Notes under the pieces: model-generated
Database searches by the model: none
What the model was told of the DNA's origin: nothing
The model's input: the letters and a program-made list of their open reading frames with translations, nothing else
Position numbers and translations under genes: made by a program
Origin: Virgibacillus_N oceani_A
Lineage (GTDB): Bacteria; Bacillota; Bacilli; Bacillales; Amphibacillaceae
Assembly (NCBI GenBank): GCA_041521345.1
Contig: JBGOHB010000020.1
Direction: 5' to 3' (one strand)
DNA length: 64,000 bases
In this document: positions 53,451-62,475 of the stretch, piece after piece
Numbering within the stretch: the first letter of the stretch is position 1
How the letters are laid out: every line of letters starts with the position of its first letter

Positions 53451-54623
53451 TTAGTTGAGCTTCAGCAACTCATCATACCAGTTGATGAGTGTTTCTTCCT
53501 GTGTTCTCCAATTGAGGTGTTCCTGTACCGCTTGTTTGCCGTTTACCCCCATTTGTTCTGCTTCTTTGGGGTTATTTCTCAGGTATTCAATTGCTTCCTT
53601 TATTTCCCTATCATTATTTGGGTCTACGGCAATCCCGCATTTATAGGTTTCCATAAATTCTTTCCATACCGGAAAATCGGAACAAATAATCGGCAGCCCT
53701 GCATTCATATACTCGAAAAATTTCGTGAGCTCTTTTTTTCGGTAATGTTCTGTTGGTGGGAATAATGCGATCCCGGCCAGCCAGTTGCGTTCCAGGTAGC
53801 GTTCTTCAATGACTTCTTTTTCAATAAACTGGTCGATTCCTTCGATATGCAGCCTGTCCTTTTCCGCTCCTGCCACACCTTCCATTTCTTTTGCCAGGTC
53901 GCTCGGACATTTGCCGACAAAATGGACTTCCGCCTGATCATCTATCAGCGGAATTTTGGCATGAAAAAGCGCGCCTCGAACATGAGATACATTACCAGTA
54001 TACAATAATTTATCCTCCTGTGGGCTGCCTTCTCTATCATGTTTCATAAATTTTTCATTTACGGTTGGATAATTTAATACTAAAACGCCGTCCGGGTACA
54101 TATCTTTATAATATTTTTCCGCCAGACATAGCTGAAAGTGACGCGCGAAAGATTTCTCCATATATTTATACGTGGCCGCAATCATTTTTTTGATCGGCTT
54201 GGCCATGTAATCTTTTTGCAAAATACTTGTGATATAGTCTTCATGGATGTCATAAATAACGGTGTTGTTTTTCTTTTTTAACAGCCATGCTGCCGGCAAT
54301 AATTCCGGGTCATGGAAATGATAAACATCAGCCTCAAGGGCCTTTGCTTTTTTATATGCGTCTCTTGTCCCGTACATCATTCGTTTTAATCTGCTTGTGT
54401 ATGTTTTTAACGGGATATGTTTCACTTTTTTCGTTTCGTTCGTCTGGCCATTTGCTGCAGTTTGTGCCATCAATGTCACATCAAAACCCGCCTCAGCCAG
54501 TGACATGCATTCTTTATGGTAAATTCTCGGGTCATAAGGGTGATGTACTGTCGTCATATGCACCACTCGCTTATCTTTTCTGGCGGCGGCAGTAACATTA
54601 TTCCTCCCATACGGAGCAGTCAT
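53451..54623 (-). CDS. Glycosyltransferase family 4 (GT-B fold)
   Basis: This 390-residue cytoplasmic glycosyltransferase has an N-terminal domain with VVHMTTVHHPYDPRIYHKEC, VYHFHDPELLPAAWLL and VIYDIHEDY, followed by the nucleotide-sugar-binding domain with LYTGNVSHVRGALFHAKI and EYMNAGLPIICSDFPVWKEF (the E-x-M-x-x-G-x-P donor-site signature). TAGGAG lies ten bases before the ATG at 54623. It sits in series with the adjacent transferase genes of the polymer cluster. Donor and acceptor cannot be told from sequence. Confidence 0.87.
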   Translation of the reverse strand: MTAPYGRNNVTAAARKDKRVVHMTTVHHPYDPRIYHKECMSLAEAGFDVTLMAQTAANGQTNETKKVKHIPLKTYTSRLKRMMYGTRDAYKKAKALEADVYHFHDPELLPAAWLLKKKNNTVIYDIHEDYITSILQKDYMAKPIKKMIAATYKYMEKSFARHFQLCLAEKYYKDMYPDGVLVLNYPTVNEKFMKHDREGSPQEDKLLYTGNVSHVRGALFHAKIPLIDDQAEVHFVGKCPSDLAKEMEGVAGAEKDRLHIEGIDQFIEKEVIEERYLERNWLAGIALFPPTEHYRKKELTKFFEYMNAGLPIICSDFPVWKEFMETYKCGIAVDPNNDREIKEAIEYLRNNPKEAEQMGVNGKQAVQEHLNWRTQEETLINWYDELLKLN

Positions 54624-54646
54624 ACGCCATCAACTCCTAATTACGC

Positions 54647-55762
54647 TTATTCAAACGTTTGAATAAAAACTTCTTCATATTGTTTTACGATTTTCCGTGC
54701 GTGAAATTCATTGGCACGGCGGATGCCTTTATCGATGATTTCCTGTGTTTTATTAGATTCTAGTTTTAATGTATTGATTATTTTTTCTGCCATATCGTCA
54801 GCATCACCCATTTCGCATAGGATCCCGTATTCTCCACCTGCGAGCACTTCTATCGCTCCGGGTCTGCAATTCGTAGAGACAATTGGTGTTCCTGTTGCCA
54901 GAGCTTCTGTTAACACATGGCCGAACCCTTCCCGGCGTGATGACAGGACAAATAGATCAGTGTATTTAAAATACACATACGGATTGCGCTGAAAGCCGAT
55001 AAAATGAATTTTATCTTGCAGATGGAGGGTTTTAGCCTGGGTTTTTAAGTTTTCCTCCAGCTCTCCTTCTCCAAGAATGACGAGTTTCGTGTTGATTTCT
55101 TCCTGGACTTTGGCAAATGCTTCGATCAATGTTTCATGATCCTTATCCTTCACTAGTCTTCCTGCCGTGATGATGATTTTCGCATCATCCTGGAAAATAT
55201 ATTTATGTTCTTCGGCAATTTGACCATTTTCCATGTGTTCGGTGATGCTGTTCACATCAACCGGGTTATAGATGACACGAATTTTTTCCTGTTTTACTTT
55301 ATAGCGTTTTACGATATTATCCTTTACACCGTTGGACAGGGCGATAACTTTACCTGTCAGCTTATATAGTATTCCCATCACACGCAGTTTCATGTTGGCA
55401 CGGAAGTTCCCGCCAAGATAAGCTGCTTCGCGCACGATGTTTTTTGCGCGGGTGAATGAAAAAATCCTCGCCAGGATAGCGATCGTATTATAATTCGGAA
55501 TCGTGCTGAATACGATATCGGCATTCTCGCTGCGAATGACTTTTGCCAGCGGGAAAACAGCCGAGCGCAGGCGCTTCGTATTTAATTTAATAAATTTGAT
55601 GTCATCATTCATATAGCTTTCATAGCTTCCATTATAGTTCAATGTAACAAGCACAGGCATGAATTTTGTCCGGTCGATGTTATTCAGGATATTCAGCATC
55701 GTTCTTGCAGCACCGCCGGCACCCATTTGGTATATAAAAAATATGACTTTTATCTTTTTCAC
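54647..55762 (-). CDS. Glycosyltransferase family 4 (TuaC-like GT-B fold)
   Basis: This 371-residue glycosyltransferase has an N-terminal motif IYQMGAGGAARTMLNI, ADIVFSTIPNYNTIAI and IRVIYNPVDV. The donor-binding half has IIITAGRLVKDKDHETLIEA, LVILGEGELEENLK, FIGFQRNPYVYFKYTDLFVL and SSRREGFGHVLTEALATGTP with the catalytic-site E-x7-E pattern. The start is GTG at 55762. It is separated from galU by a 21-bp tandem repeat region. It probably elongates the surface polymer; sugar specificity is unknown. Confidence 0.88.
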   Translation of the reverse strand: MKKIKVIFFIYQMGAGGAARTMLNILNNIDRTKFMPVLVTLNYNGSYESYMNDDIKFIKLNTKRLRSAVFPLAKVIRSENADIVFSTIPNYNTIAILARIFSFTRAKNIVREAAYLGGNFRANMKLRVMGILYKLTGKVIALSNGVKDNIVKRYKVKQEKIRVIYNPVDVNSITEHMENGQIAEEHKYIFQDDAKIIITAGRLVKDKDHETLIEAFAKVQEEINTKLVILGEGELEENLKTQAKTLHLQDKIHFIGFQRNPYVYFKYTDLFVLSSRREGFGHVLTEALATGTPIVSTNCRPGAIEVLAGGEYGILCEMGDADDMAEKIINTLKLESNKTQEIIDKGIRRANEFHARKIVKQYEEVFIQTFE

Positions 55763-55963
55763 CTTACTTCAGCCTTCCTCTTGCATGCTTGTTTGGGTCC
55801 TCATATATTGGTGTCTTCATGCTTTATTGAGACATTTACGCTCCACGAATTATACCATAGTAGCAGAAATAAATAAATTGTCGAATCATTTGGATAATGG
55901 AGGTTGATTATTAGGGATAGTGTGGAGCGGATTGATTTGAGTTCGTAAGCTCTAGCGTGGGTA

Positions 55964-56152
55964 TGAGCGACTTTTGAGGGGTGGTGAGCAACTTTGGGCT
56001 GGAGGTGAGCAACTTTTGGACGGGCATGAGCAACTTCAGGCTGGAGGTGAGCAACTTTTTGACGGGCATGAGCAACTTTTGGCTGGAGGCGAGCAACTTT
56101 TTGACGGGCATGAGCAACTTCAGGCTGGAGGTGAGCAACTTTTGGGAGAGTC
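55964..56152. repeat. Nine tandem 21-bp repeats in the galU-glycosyltransferase gap
   Basis: TGAGCAACTT-like cores begin at 55964, 55985, 56006, 56027, 56048, 56069, 56090, 56111 and 56132, always 21 bp apart. From the second unit on, two versions alternate: one continuing TTGGCTGGAGG or CAGGCTGGAGG, the other TTTGACGGGCA. This makes a 42-bp higher-order unit. The gap 55763-56259 has no credible gene; because 21 is a multiple of three, several frames stay open through the repeat on both strands, but they encode only seven-residue periodic strings. An imperfect hairpin at 56227-56253 follows galU. Confidence 0.9.
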
Positions 56153-56259
56153 GCGTGATCTCCTATTTCATGAGGATCACGCGCAAATTTCACGCTTGCT
56201 CGCGCGTTTAGCTCGATCTTCATAAATCAGGAGTCAGCAAGTATGCCAACTCCTCCAAC

Positions 56260-57150
56260 TTATTTATCATTTAATGATGCCAGCTTTTTCTCCATATATG
56301 CCTTCACGTCTTCATGCAAATCTGCCCGCTTCAAAGCAAAATCAATCGTAGCTTCAACCAGGCCAAGCTGATTTCCTACATCATAGCGGTCTCCGGTAAA
56401 ATTATAGGCAAGCACTTGCTCCGACTCATTTAAAATTTCAATCGCGTCTGTTAACTGAATTTCATTATCTTTTCCTGGAGGAAGAGTTTTCAGGATATCA
56501 AATATGGCCGGAGTGAGCACATATCTTCCCATTACAGCAAGATTAGAAGGAGCTTCCTCCTGTTTTGGTTTTTCAATCATTGTGTCAATCTCTTGTATGG
56601 AAGGGCCGAAATCTTTTCCGTTAGCAGCTTTAATAATTCCGTATTTAGACACATCTTCCCACGGTACATCATGCGTACCAATAATAGAGGATTGATGTTC
56701 CTCGTAAACCTTCATTAGTTGTTTCAAGCATGGTTCCTCTGATTCCACAATATCATCTCCAAGCAGAACTGCAAATGGTTCATTGCCGACAAAACTGCTT
56801 GCACAATAAATGGCATGCCCCAGTCCTTTTGGCTCTTTTTGGCGGATATAATGGATGTTAGCAAGATTGGATATGGAGCGAACCTGTTCCAGCACTTCCG
56901 TTTTCCCGGCTTTTTCAAGCTTGGCTTCTAATTCATAAGTAATATCGAAATGATCCTCGATTGCCCTTTTTCCCCTGCCGGATATGATGATTATATCTTC
57001 AATTCCCGAATCAACCGCTTCTTCTACGATATATTGTATTGTTGGTTTATCTACAATGGGAAGCATTTCCTTGGGTGTTGCTTTTGTGGCTGGCAAGAGA
57101 CGCGTTCCCAGTCCTGCAGCTGGAATAATTGCTTTTTTCACTTGCATCAT
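56260..57150 (-). CDS. galU: UTP--glucose-1-phosphate uridylyltransferase
   Basis: This enzyme makes UDP-glucose from UTP and glucose-1-phosphate for wall-polymer and glycolipid synthesis. Motifs are KAIIPAAGLGTRLLPATKATPKEM (nucleotide loop), VDKPTIQYIVEEA, AVLLGDDIV, GRYVLTPAIFDIL and AYNFTGDRYDVGN. The length of 296 residues is normal. An upstream ATG at 57165 exists, but AAGGAG seven bases before ATG 57150 (MMQVKKA) decides the start. It leads the minus-strand polymer cluster and is divergent from the nucleotide-sugar dehydrogenase gene, so the two precursor genes share a 173-bp regulatory region. Confidence 0.95.
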   Translation of the reverse strand: MMQVKKAIIPAAGLGTRLLPATKATPKEMLPIVDKPTIQYIVEEAVDSGIEDIIIISGRGKRAIEDHFDITYELEAKLEKAGKTEVLEQVRSISNLANIHYIRQKEPKGLGHAIYCASSFVGNEPFAVLLGDDIVESEEPCLKQLMKVYEEHQSSIIGTHDVPWEDVSKYGIIKAANGKDFGPSIQEIDTMIEKPKQEEAPSNLAVMGRYVLTPAIFDILKTLPPGKDNEIQLTDAIEILNESEQVLAYNFTGDRYDVGNQLGLVEATIDFALKRADLHEDVKAYMEKKLASLNDK

Positions 57151-57323
57151 ATTAGTCTCCTTCATTTATCGCATATATTTTTAAAATAATTGACGTTTTT
57201 ACCAGTTACTTGTTAGTTTATCATATTTCCGGGCAATCTTATGAGAGAAAATGCTATACAATATTATTATATAATTGTATAGTAAATTTTAGATAATAGT
57301 TTTTAAAAGGCAGGTAAAAATTC

Positions 57324-58637
57324 ATGAGCTTATTTGAAGATCTCAAAAATAAACAAGAAAAAATAGCAGTCATCGGCCTCGGCTATGTCGGCCTCCCGCT
57401 CGCCATCGAACTGGCAAAAAAATATGACGTTGTTGGATTTGATATAAATAAAGCAAAACTTGATCAATACTTAAACGGTGTAGATGTTACGGATGAAGCC
57501 GGCGATGAAGCTGTCAGCAATACGACGATGACATTTACCAGTGATGAAACTGATTTGCAGGATTGCAAATTTCATATTGTGTCTGTTCCAACGCCAATTA
57601 ATATTGATAAAACACCGAACCTGGAGCCGGTGATTGGTGCCAGTGAAACAGTTGGGCGGAATTTGACGAAGGGTTCGATTGTCGTATATGAATCTACCGT
57701 GTACCCGGGAACTACAGAAGAAGTTTGTATCCCGATTTTGGAGGAGGTCTCCGGCCTGTCGTTTGGTGATGATTTTAAAGTCGGCTACTCGCCTGAACGT
57801 ATCAATCCCGGCGATAAAGTCAATACACTTACCAAAATCATTAAAATCGTTTCCGGTTCAGATGAGGAAGCACTTCGGGAAATTTCCGATGTGTATGGTT
57901 CAATTATCGAAGCCGGTGTGCATGAAGCAGAATCCATTAAAGTAGCTGAAGCGGCAAAAGTGATTGAAAACTCCCAGCGTGACATTAACATTGCTTTTAT
58001 GAATGAACTTTCCATGGTGTTTAATAAAATGGACATTAATACAAATGCGGTGCTTGAGGCAGCAGGCACAAAATGGAATTTCCTGAAGTTTACGCCTGGC
58101 CTTGTTGGCGGTCATTGCATTGGAGTGGACCCATACTATTTCACCTATAAGGCGGAGCAGCTCGGGTATCATTCACAAATTATTTTGTCCGGCAGAAAAA
58201 TAAATGATGACATGGGCAAATATGTGGCAGGAAATGTGATTAAGAAAATGATCAAGGCCAAACAGGAAATTGATGGCGCCAAAGTGGCGATATTCGGCCT
58301 GACATTTAAAGAAAATGTCGGTGATGTCCGGAACACCCGGGTTATTGACATTATTGATGAATTGAAAGAATACGGGATTAACGTGCTCGTATATGACCCT
58401 GTTGCCGAAGCAGATAATGTGTACCGTGAATTCGGAATTGAGTTAGCCGCTAAAGAAGAATTGCAGGATCTGAATTCGGTCGTGATGGCAGTACCACATA
58501 ATGAAATTAAAGAGGAATTCAGCTTAGATATACTGGAGGGCCTGTATAGAAATGACAGGAAAGTGCTTGTCGACATTAAAAGTATGTATGATAAAAAAGA
58601 ATGTGAAACGAGAGGGTTTCATTACTGGAATCTGTGA
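57324..58637 (+). CDS. UDP-N-acetylhexosamine 6-dehydrogenase (WbpO/TviB-like)
   Basis: This 437-residue NAD-dependent dehydrogenase oxidises C6 of a UDP-N-acetylhexosamine to a uronic acid. The Rossmann motif AVIGLGYVGLPLAIELAKKY, FHIVSVPTPI, YESTVYPGTTEEVC, GYSPERINPGDK and the catalytic-cysteine segment GGHCIGVDPYY are all present. It resembles the WbpO/VipA/TviB (HexNAc) branch more than UDP-glucose dehydrogenases such as TuaD. AAAAGGCAGG precedes the ATG. It is divergent from galU. Its product would add carboxyl groups to the polymer, which could serve as acceptors for the nearby ATP-grasp ligases. Confidence 0.88.
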   Translation: MSLFEDLKNKQEKIAVIGLGYVGLPLAIELAKKYDVVGFDINKAKLDQYLNGVDVTDEAGDEAVSNTTMTFTSDETDLQDCKFHIVSVPTPINIDKTPNLEPVIGASETVGRNLTKGSIVVYESTVYPGTTEEVCIPILEEVSGLSFGDDFKVGYSPERINPGDKVNTLTKIIKIVSGSDEEALREISDVYGSIIEAGVHEAESIKVAEAAKVIENSQRDINIAFMNELSMVFNKMDINTNAVLEAAGTKWNFLKFTPGLVGGHCIGVDPYYFTYKAEQLGYHSQIILSGRKINDDMGKYVAGNVIKKMIKAKQEIDGAKVAIFGLTFKENVGDVRNTRVIDIIDELKEYGINVLVYDPVAEADNVYREFGIELAAKEELQDLNSVVMAVPHNEIKEEFSLDILEGLYRNDRKVLVDIKSMYDKKECETRGFHYWNL

Positions 58638-58667
58638 TAGACATTAGGTTTTCTAAACTTTAGCCAG

Positions 58668-58707
58668 AAAAACTCCCAGGGGGAAAATTCTCTGCCTGGG
58701 AGTTTTT
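58668..58707 (+). terminator. Terminator of the HexNAc dehydrogenase gene
   Basis: AAAAACTCCCAGG (58668-58680) and its complement (58695-58707) form a perfect 13-bp stem ending in five T. It lies about 30 bp past the stop codon. The rest of the gap to 58884 holds an imperfect palindrome at 58818-58844 and nothing else I can support. Confidence 0.9.
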
Positions 58708-58884
58708 GGTACATTATTTTCCTGATTCATTATACAAACATCCCATCCATTCCTCATTCCCCAATTCAAAATTCCATTCCTGTTTCGGGAACAAAAGCGC
58801 TGTCGCGCCCACCTCACCCCCAAGTGATCAGTCATCACTCGGGGCGTTTCTCGCTTCTTGCATGGTACCGTTGCAGTATAGACA

Positions 58885-59447
58885 ATGTATTTCTTTACCC
58901 TAACCTTAAATCTTGGTGATAGAAAAAGTGAAAGTGATGCGTTGCAATGGAAACATGTAGAATTAGAAGAGGGAGCGATTTTACTTGTCCAAAATAAAAC
59001 AAAAGATGGAAAGTTAACTGCTACAAAAAGTCGAAAAAATACAAAGTTCCTATTATCTGTTTCCTTAGTTAACCTACTATCGAATTGGAATGAGGAACAA
59101 GCAAAAGAGTTATTGGATATTGGAATCAAGCAAACTGAGGAACAATTTCTATTTACCTACACTAATTCGAAAGGAGATATTAATGTACCAGTTCATATTG
59201 ATTATTTAAATTATCGAATCAATTCCGTGAAGAATCGTCACAAAGAACTTTCTCATTCAACACCTCATAAACTAAGACATACTTTTAGTACTTTAGCTTA
59301 TGAAGGCGGAGCTTCTATGGATAAAATTTCACGTGCATAACTCATTCTGATACAAAAACAACTCAGGGCTATATAAATACACCAAATGTAGTTGATCTAT
59401 CGACATGCCAAAAATTTGAACAAAGATTAAAAGCAGTTCAGAGTTAA
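58885..59447 (+). pseudogene. Broken tyrosine recombinase (integrase) remnant
   Basis: This is the C-terminal catalytic part of a phage-type integrase. The first active-site region is LGDRKSESDALQWKHVE, where the arm-type Arg is preserved. Box II is HKLRHTFST with His-x-x-Arg. At 59336 the frame breaks; in the next frame THSDTKTTQGYINTP supplies the second His and the nucleophile Tyr, and the frame ends at 59447. The N-terminal DNA-binding half is missing. It is therefore truncated and frameshifted. It marks an old integrated element between the polymer cluster and the two-component system. Confidence 0.8.
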
Positions 59448-59842
59448 TAGTTAAATTAAGGTTAGAAAAGATTAAGGCTCTCTAAAAACAAATAATTAAT
59501 TTACAAAGATCAGGAGCACCCATTTTCGTACCCAAATCATTGAAAAAAACACTTCCCAAGTAAATGGGAAGCGCCACAAACACTGATATAACAATGCTAA
59601 CACATTAAAAAAAGAGAATATTTTATTAACGCTAGAATAACCAGTTATTTCATTTGGCACAGGAAAAGGATTTTCTTTTCGATCGCCCTCCTTTCATTAT
59701 AAATTTTACAAACATTATATCCTTCATTTTATTGAATAATTCCAATATCCTCTTACTTTACTTTCAATCTTTATTTTATCTTTACATATTTTTGTTAGAA
59801 TTAAAATATGTAAAGATAAAATAAGTGCAGGAGAATTTTCAA
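59448..59842. other. Intergenic region upstream of the two-component system
   Basis: These 395 bases contain a short hairpin (CTTCCCA...TGGGAAG, 59553-59571) and the regulatory palindrome at 59767-59823 described separately. GCAGGAG at 59828-59833 is the ribosome site of the regulator. No other gene is visible. Confidence 0.45.
59767..59823 (+). promoter_or_regulatory. Direct repeat plus 21-bp palindrome before the response regulator
   Basis: ATCTTTA occurs at 59767-59773 and 59778-59784, 11 bp apart, the spacing typical of OmpR-family regulators. Overlapping it, TATTTTATCTTTACATAT and three more bases (59772-59792) are perfectly complementary to 59803-59823, a 21-bp stem with a 10-base loop. 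The same 11-bp-spaced heptamer precedes the deacetylase gene at 62476, so autoregulation by the encoded regulator is likely. Confidence 0.6.
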
Positions 59843-60523
59843 ATGAAAAAAAATATTTTAATAGTAGAAGATGAACATATTTTACGGGAAATAAGTAAAG
59901 ATTATTTCTTAGATGCTGGTTGTGATGTTTTGGAAGCAAGAGATGGTACGGAAGCAATAAATTTATTTGAAAACTTCAACATTGACCTAATAATTTTGGA
60001 TATTATGATGCCTAAGTTAGATGGATGGTCAGTCTGTAAAAGAATCCGTGAAAAGTCTGTTGTTCCTATCATTATTTTGACAGCACGATCAGATGAAGAA
60101 GATACATTATTAGGTTTTGAATTAGGTGCAGATGACTATGTTACAAAACCTTATAGTCCACGTGTATTATTGGCAAGGGCCAGACGTTTACTGACATCTC
60201 ATTCCCCCAATCCCAACAAAAGGGACTATCTTTTGACTAGTCAACATATTGAAGTGAATCTTCAATCTCATTCAGTAAAAGTGGATGGAAAACACATAGC
60301 ATTAACACATACTGAGTTTGAAATATTAACGTATTTAATGATGAATAAAAATATTGTTATAACTAGAGAACAATTAATCAATCAAGTATGGGGGTATGAA
60401 TATGCCGGAGATGATCGAACAATCAATACACATATGCGGAATTTAAGAAATAAACTTGGGACAAGTGCAAAGCAAATTAAAACAATGGTTCGAGCTGGCT
60501 ATAAATTTGAGGAGAAATCATGA
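59843..60523 (+). CDS. OmpR/PhoB-family response regulator
   Basis: This is a 226-residue transcription factor. The receiver domain has acidic pocket ED at 9-10, phospho-acceptor Asp53 in LIILDIMMPKLDG, ILTAR and ADDYVTKPYSP with the conserved Lys. The C-terminal winged helix has LTHTEFEILTYLMMN, the recognition region REQLINQVWGYEYAGDDRTINTHMRNLRNKLG and the wing IKTMVRAGYKFE. A GTG 18 bases upstream is in frame, but CAGGAG nine bases before the ATG at 59843 fixes the start. Its stop overlaps the start of the kinase gene by 4 bp. It probably binds the ATCTTTA repeats at its own promoter and at the deacetylase promoter. Confidence 0.93.
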   Translation: MKKNILIVEDEHILREISKDYFLDAGCDVLEARDGTEAINLFENFNIDLIILDIMMPKLDGWSVCKRIREKSVVPIIILTARSDEEDTLLGFELGADDYVTKPYSPRVLLARARRLLTSHSPNPNKRDYLLTSQHIEVNLQSHSVKVDGKHIALTHTEFEILTYLMMNKNIVITREQLINQVWGYEYAGDDRTINTHMRNLRNKLGTSAKQIKTMVRAGYKFEEKS

Positions 60524-62382
60524 AAAACCGGATAGTAATGAAGTTATTCCTTTTAACAACTGGATTATGTTTGTTCATCATACTAGCTATATTTGTCGGT
60601 CAAACTTTATTTTTTGAACGATTTTATGCCGAGAGAAAAGTCGATCAGTTAACCGAAGCTATTGCAGCTTTTCGTCAAGACTATCTAAATGTTGATGAGG
60701 AGGATAGGTTGCGACAATTGGAACAAGACTTTTACCAGGAGCATAATGCTTGGATTGTCGTGTTAGATGAGAATGGCAACATAAAAGGGACAGAAGACTA
60801 TTTTATTGAACTAGACAGAGCATTTATATACGCAAATACAAGCACAAGAGAGATCGAAAGAAAATATGTTGAAAATGAACCAATCAAAATTCCTATTTAT
60901 TATTTAATCAATCAAGAGGAGCTTATAAATCAAGAGAATACCCTTAACGAATATCCAAGTGTTGAAGTTCAAGGAATAAAGAAAGACAATACCATTTATC
61001 CGTATCAATTGTTTTGGAGATCTGATGATACTTTTGGTAGTGTATTTGATAGATGGGAATCGGTTCAGGAGGCACGACCTCAGGATACTAATGACGGTGT
61101 GTTGGATAGACAAGGATCCTATTCCTATACACTATGGGAAAACAGGCAACTTTTGCAAGAAGCCGAAGAGTTTGACGATACTTCTCTTGCGATATTTGGT
61201 CACGTCAAAGATATTCATATACCAGATGTAACTCATAATATATTTTCCAACCCCATATTTCTCGACAAATTAAAGGAATTCCAGGTTGACCTGCTGCTAA
61301 ATAAGAATGTGGATACAGAAATACAGGATTTCGAGCAAGATAATATTCAATATAAGCTACTCGTTAATGCAGCCAAAAATAGCAATGGGGAAACAATTTA
61401 TTTCTATACGATGGCTTCCTTACAACCAGTGAATGAAGCCGTACAAATGATTAAAGAATATTATATATATATTGTTCTATTTGTTGTTGTGTTAGTTTTG
61501 TTAGCTGCCTTTTACTATTCGAAAGGGATTACAAGACCTTTATTGCGTATAAATAAGGCAACGAAAAGAATGACTAATTTGGACTTTTCTGAGAGAATTA
61601 CCGTTCAATCCAAAGATGAGATTGGCGAATTGTCAAACAATATAAATTTTCTCTCTACAACAATGCAATCCTATATTAATCAACTGCAACAAGATGTCGA
61701 GAAAGAAAGACAATTGGAACAAACACGGAAAGATTTCATTGCAGGGGTATCGCATGAATTGAAAACACCATTAAGTATTATGAAAAGCTGTATGGCGATT
61801 CTTCAAGACGGTGTTGCAGTTGAAAAGAAAGATCATTATTTTAGTGCGATGGAAAATGAGGTAAACCGCATGGATCGGTTGATCGCGGATATGCTAGAAC
61901 TGGCTAAATATGAATCAGGGACATATAAAATCGAAATGGAATCCTTTTTCATTGATGAATTAATTCGTTCGGTTTACAATCAGTTATCATTTAAAGTAAT
62001 CGATCAACAAATTGACTTAAGCCTAAATCTTCATTCGGTTGAAGTAATTGCTAATCAAGATCGAGTGGAACAGGTTATTACTAATTTTCTTGCTAATGCG
62101 ATTCAACATACACCAGACAAAGGAAAAATAGTAGTTACAACGGCAAGCGAGGAAGGTAAGGTAATGATTGCTGTAGAAAACGAAGGAAGCCATATCGAAG
62201 AGGAGCAACTAGAAAAAATTTGGGATCGGTTTTATCAAGGAGAAAAAACTCAACGCTCAAAACAAGGTACAGGTTTAGGGCTTGCTATATCTAAAAATAT
62301 TCTAAAACTTCATGATGTCCCATTCGGAGTATTGAATACGGAAATAGGAGTATGTTTTTACTTTTATTTAAATAAAGTGTGA
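60520..62382 (+). CDS. Sensor histidine kinase
   Basis: A 620-residue membrane kinase with helix 1 at residues 8-29, a large extracellular sensor of about 285 residues, and helix 2 at 315-334. A HAMP linker (SKGITRPLLRINKATKRM to about 388), the phosphotransfer helix with His412 in VSHELKTPLSIMKS, and an ATPase domain (VITNFLANAIQHTP, WDRFYQGEKTQRSKQGTGLGLAIS) complete it. It begins within the regulator's last codons (ATGA overlap), so the two are co-translated. The sensor domain is not one I recognise. The neighbouring deacetylase and amidase suggest it senses the wall or wall-active agents. Confidence 0.92.
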   Translation: MKNRIVMKLFLLTTGLCLFIILAIFVGQTLFFERFYAERKVDQLTEAIAAFRQDYLNVDEEDRLRQLEQDFYQEHNAWIVVLDENGNIKGTEDYFIELDRAFIYANTSTREIERKYVENEPIKIPIYYLINQEELINQENTLNEYPSVEVQGIKKDNTIYPYQLFWRSDDTFGSVFDRWESVQEARPQDTNDGVLDRQGSYSYTLWENRQLLQEAEEFDDTSLAIFGHVKDIHIPDVTHNIFSNPIFLDKLKEFQVDLLLNKNVDTEIQDFEQDNIQYKLLVNAAKNSNGETIYFYTMASLQPVNEAVQMIKEYYIYIVLFVVVLVLLAAFYYSKGITRPLLRINKATKRMTNLDFSERITVQSKDEIGELSNNINFLSTTMQSYINQLQQDVEKERQLEQTRKDFIAGVSHELKTPLSIMKSCMAILQDGVAVEKKDHYFSAMENEVNRMDRLIADMLELAKYESGTYKIEMESFFIDELIRSVYNQLSFKVIDQQIDLSLNLHSVEVIANQDRVEQVITNFLANAIQHTPDKGKIVVTTASEEGKVMIAVENEGSHIEEEQLEKIWDRFYQGEKTQRSKQGTGLGLAISKNILKLHDVPFGVLNTEIGVCFYFYLNKV

Positions 62383-62395
62383 CATTAGCTTGATT

Positions 62396-62443
62396 AAACC
62401 ATTCGCTTAATACCTAATACGGTATTAAACGAATGGTTTTTTT
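62396..62443 (+). terminator. Terminator of the two-component operon
   Basis: AAACCATTCGCTTAATACC (62396-62414) pairs with 62421-62439 over 19 bp with one G-T pair. A run of seven T (62437-62443) completes a strong rho-independent terminator 13 bp after the kinase stop. Confidence 0.92.
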
Positions 62444-62475
62444 ATGCAATTCAATCTTTAGCTTATATACACTTT

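Noticed and set aside
55964..56152. CRISPR array
   Set aside because: Units are contiguous at 21 bp with no unique spacers, and no cas gene is in the window.
55801..56223. Open frames on both strands through the 21-bp repeats
   Set aside because: Frames stay open only because the repeat length is a multiple of three; the products are seven-residue periodic strings in several frames and no ribosome site is present.
57324..58637. TuaD-type UDP-glucose 6-dehydrogenase
   Set aside because: The N-terminal AVIGLGYVGLPLAIELA pattern and overall motifs fit the HexNAc (WbpO/TviB) branch better than TuaD, which reads GTGYVGLV at this place.
58653..59129. 158-codon minus-strand frame
   Set aside because: It runs antisense across the dehydrogenase terminator and the integrase remnant and shows no family motif.
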